NCBI GenBank assembly: GCA_937975735.1
Contig: CALJUI010000302.1
Span: 1 to 6,522, forward strand
DNA length: 6,522 nucleotides
Source of the DNA: an uncultured Rubrivivax sp.
GTDB lineage: Bacteria > Pseudomonadota > Gammaproteobacteria > Burkholderiales > Burkholderiaceae_C
Direction of reading: 5' to 3'
Both the position numbers and the translations under genes were made by a program. Below the pieces are notes generated by a model. It was not told where the DNA came from. It worked only from the letters and a program-made list of their open reading frames with translations, and made no database searches. Position 1 is the stretch's first letter. The number at the start of each line of letters is the position of its first letter. Of this stretch, positions 5,610 to 6,522 are shown piece after piece.

Positions 5610-6431
5610 TCAACCGCCGTTGGGAAAGAACAGCGGCTCGCCGTCGATCCTGTAGTCGGCGATCGCCTTCTGGCCGGCCGGCGACAGCACCCAGTCCGCG
5701 AAGCGCTGCGCGAGGTCGGCCTTGACCTTCGGGTGGCGGGCCGGGTCGACGACCATCACGCCGTACTGGTTGAAGAGCCGGGTGTCGCCCTCGACGAGGA
5801 TCGCCAGCCGGCCGCGGTTCCTGTTCGACAGCCAGGTGGCGCGGTCGGTCAGCACGTGCCCGTCGATCGACGCGCCGAGGTTCAGCGCCTGGCCCATGCC
5901 GCAGCCGCACTCCTTGTACCAGGCCGGCCGGCCGGCGGCGGGGTCGACGCCGACCGTCTGCCACAGCCGCAGCTCGGCGGCATGGGTGCCGCTCTTGTCG
6001 CCGCGCGAGACGAAGGCGGCGCCGGCGGCAGCGAGCCTGCGCAGGCCGGCGCCGATGTCCTTGCCGCGTACCCCGGCCGGGTCGGCGGCCGGGCCGACGA
6101 GCACGAAGTCGTTGTACATCACGTCCTGGCGCCTGACCGCATGGCCTTCGGCGACGAACTTCTGCTCGGCGGCGGTGTTGTGCACGAACACGATGTCGGC
6201 GTCGCCGCGTCGGCCGATGTCCAGCGCCTGGCCGGTGCCGACCGCGACCACGCGCACGTCGATGCCGCTGGCGGCCTTGAAGCGCGGCAGCAGGTGCGCG
6301 AACAGCCCGCTCTGCTCGGTCGAGGTGGTCGACGCCATCACGATGAACGGGCTCTGGGCCTGCGCGCCGGCACCGGCGAGCGCGACGACGAGGGCGCCGA
6401 GCAGGCGGCGGGTGCGGGACGTCAATGCCAA
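5610..6431 (-). CDS. tupA: Tungstate ABC transporter, periplasmic tungstate-binding protein
   Basis: A 273-residue precursor that should capture tungstate in the periplasm and deliver it to the TupB/TupC importer. A Sec signal peptide (RTRRLLGALVVALAGAG) ends at a probable cleavage site AQA-QS after residue 25. The mature part begins with the TupA oxyanion motif STTSTEQSG (34-42), followed by VAVGTGQALDIGRRGDADIV (62-81), SRGDKSGTH (142-150), VLTDRATWLSNRNRG (193-207), RLFNQYGVM (218-226) and the tail PLFFPN. These are TupA-family hallmarks and differ from ModA. The segment WYKECGCGMG (171-180) has two cysteines near the usual GMG. Start is TTG 6431, because AAGGAG sits 7 nt upstream and no ATG occurs before the mature domain. 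The gene overlaps the preceding ATPase gene by 10 nt, so translation is probably coupled. Related substrates such as molybdate cannot be fully excluded. Confidence 0.92.
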   Translation of the reverse strand: MALTSRTRRLLGALVVALAGAGAQAQSPFIVMASTTSTEQSGLFAHLLPRFKAASGIDVRVVAVGTGQALDIGRRGDADIVFVHNTAAEQKFVAEGHAVRRQDVMYNDFVLVGPAADPAGVRGKDIGAGLRRLAAAGAAFVSRGDKSGTHAAELRLWQTVGVDPAAGRPAWYKECGCGMGQALNLGASIDGHVLTDRATWLSNRNRGRLAILVEGDTRLFNQYGVMVVDPARHPKVKADLAQRFADWVLSPAGQKAIADYRIDGEPLFFPNGG

Positions 6432-6522
6432 GGCAGTTCTCCTTTGAGGAAGGCGGCCGCCGCGGGGGGCGGGTGCACAGGGTCGAAGAAGGCGTCGGAG
6501 GGCCGGTGGGCGAGCATCCGGC
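6422..6522 (-). CDS. C-terminal fragment of an ABC transporter ATP-binding protein (probable TupC)
   Basis: The third minus frame from the right edge encodes 32 residues, RMLAHRPSDAFFD, then PVHPPPAAAAFLKGELPWH, ending at TGA (6424-6422). The DAFF-x-P-x(4-6)-A-x-A-FLKGELPW pattern is the usual C-terminal tail of importer ATPases of the phosphate/tungstate type, where the last helix reads FL-x-GE-x-x-W. It ends inside the first codons of tupA (10-nt overlap), as is common in transporter operons. No Walker or signature motif lies inside the window, so the call rests on the tail and on its position before tupA. The gene is likely tupC, with a permease gene tupB probably nearby outside the window. 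Confidence 0.72.
   Translation of the reverse strand, partial: RMLAHRPSDAFFDPVHPPPAAAAFLKGELPWH
6439..6444 (-). promoter_or_regulatory. Ribosome binding site that decides the TTG start of tupA
   Basis: AAGGAG on the minus strand lies 7 nt upstream of TTG 6431, inside the 3' end of the ATPase gene. A second in-frame TTG at 6425 would be 13 nt away, so 6431 is preferred. Confidence 0.75.

Noticed and set aside
5722..6447. A 241-codon + strand frame opposite tupA.
   Set aside because: Ser/Pro/Arg-rich shadow of a gene with full TupA motifs and signal peptide.

Overview
The window has very high GC content (roughly 70% by eye), strongly G/C-biased third codon positions and protein families typical of Burkholderiales. 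It looks like chromosomal DNA of an environmental betaproteobacterium that can store polyhydroxyalkanoate and probably copes with low oxygen. The genus cannot be fixed from the sequence alone. I see no phage, transposon, CRISPR, tRNA or rRNA signature.

Left part (1-2085): the 3' end of a + strand gene of uncertain family, then a convergent class I SAM-dependent methyltransferase (minus strand, 1011 to 220), then a divergent AraC-family regulator (1069-2085). The methyltransferase and regulator share a 57-bp intergenic region, the usual layout of a regulator and its target.

Middle part (2086-3450): a secreted or periplasmic 232-residue protein of unknown function with a GTG start and a strong Shine-Dalgarno. 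An FNR/FixK-like palindrome lies upstream of it. After it comes about 500 bp without an intact gene, which holds a truncated C-terminal remnant of a DUF924 protein.

Right part (3451-6522, all minus strand, so transcription runs right to left): the 3' end of an ABC transporter ATPase overlaps the start of a tungstate-binding protein gene (tupA, TTG start). An 82-bp gap follows with a well-formed FNR/Anr-type promoter. Then come a small DUF3606 protein and a 608-residue PHA synthase (phaC) with an intact Cys-Asp-His triad. The promoter geometry (palindrome centred 41.5 bp upstream of the start site predicted from a -10-like hexamer) suggests that the DUF3606-phaC pair is switched on when oxygen is low. 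The neighbouring tungstate uptake genes would fit the same physiology, because tungsten or molybdenum enzymes such as formate dehydrogenase are often used under low oxygen.

The most interesting observations are the predicted FNR-controlled DUF3606-phaC unit, the second FNR-like box upstream of the secreted protein, and the DUF924 remnant. I see no clearly new multi-gene system. The very long alternative reading frames opposite the real genes are high-GC shadows.
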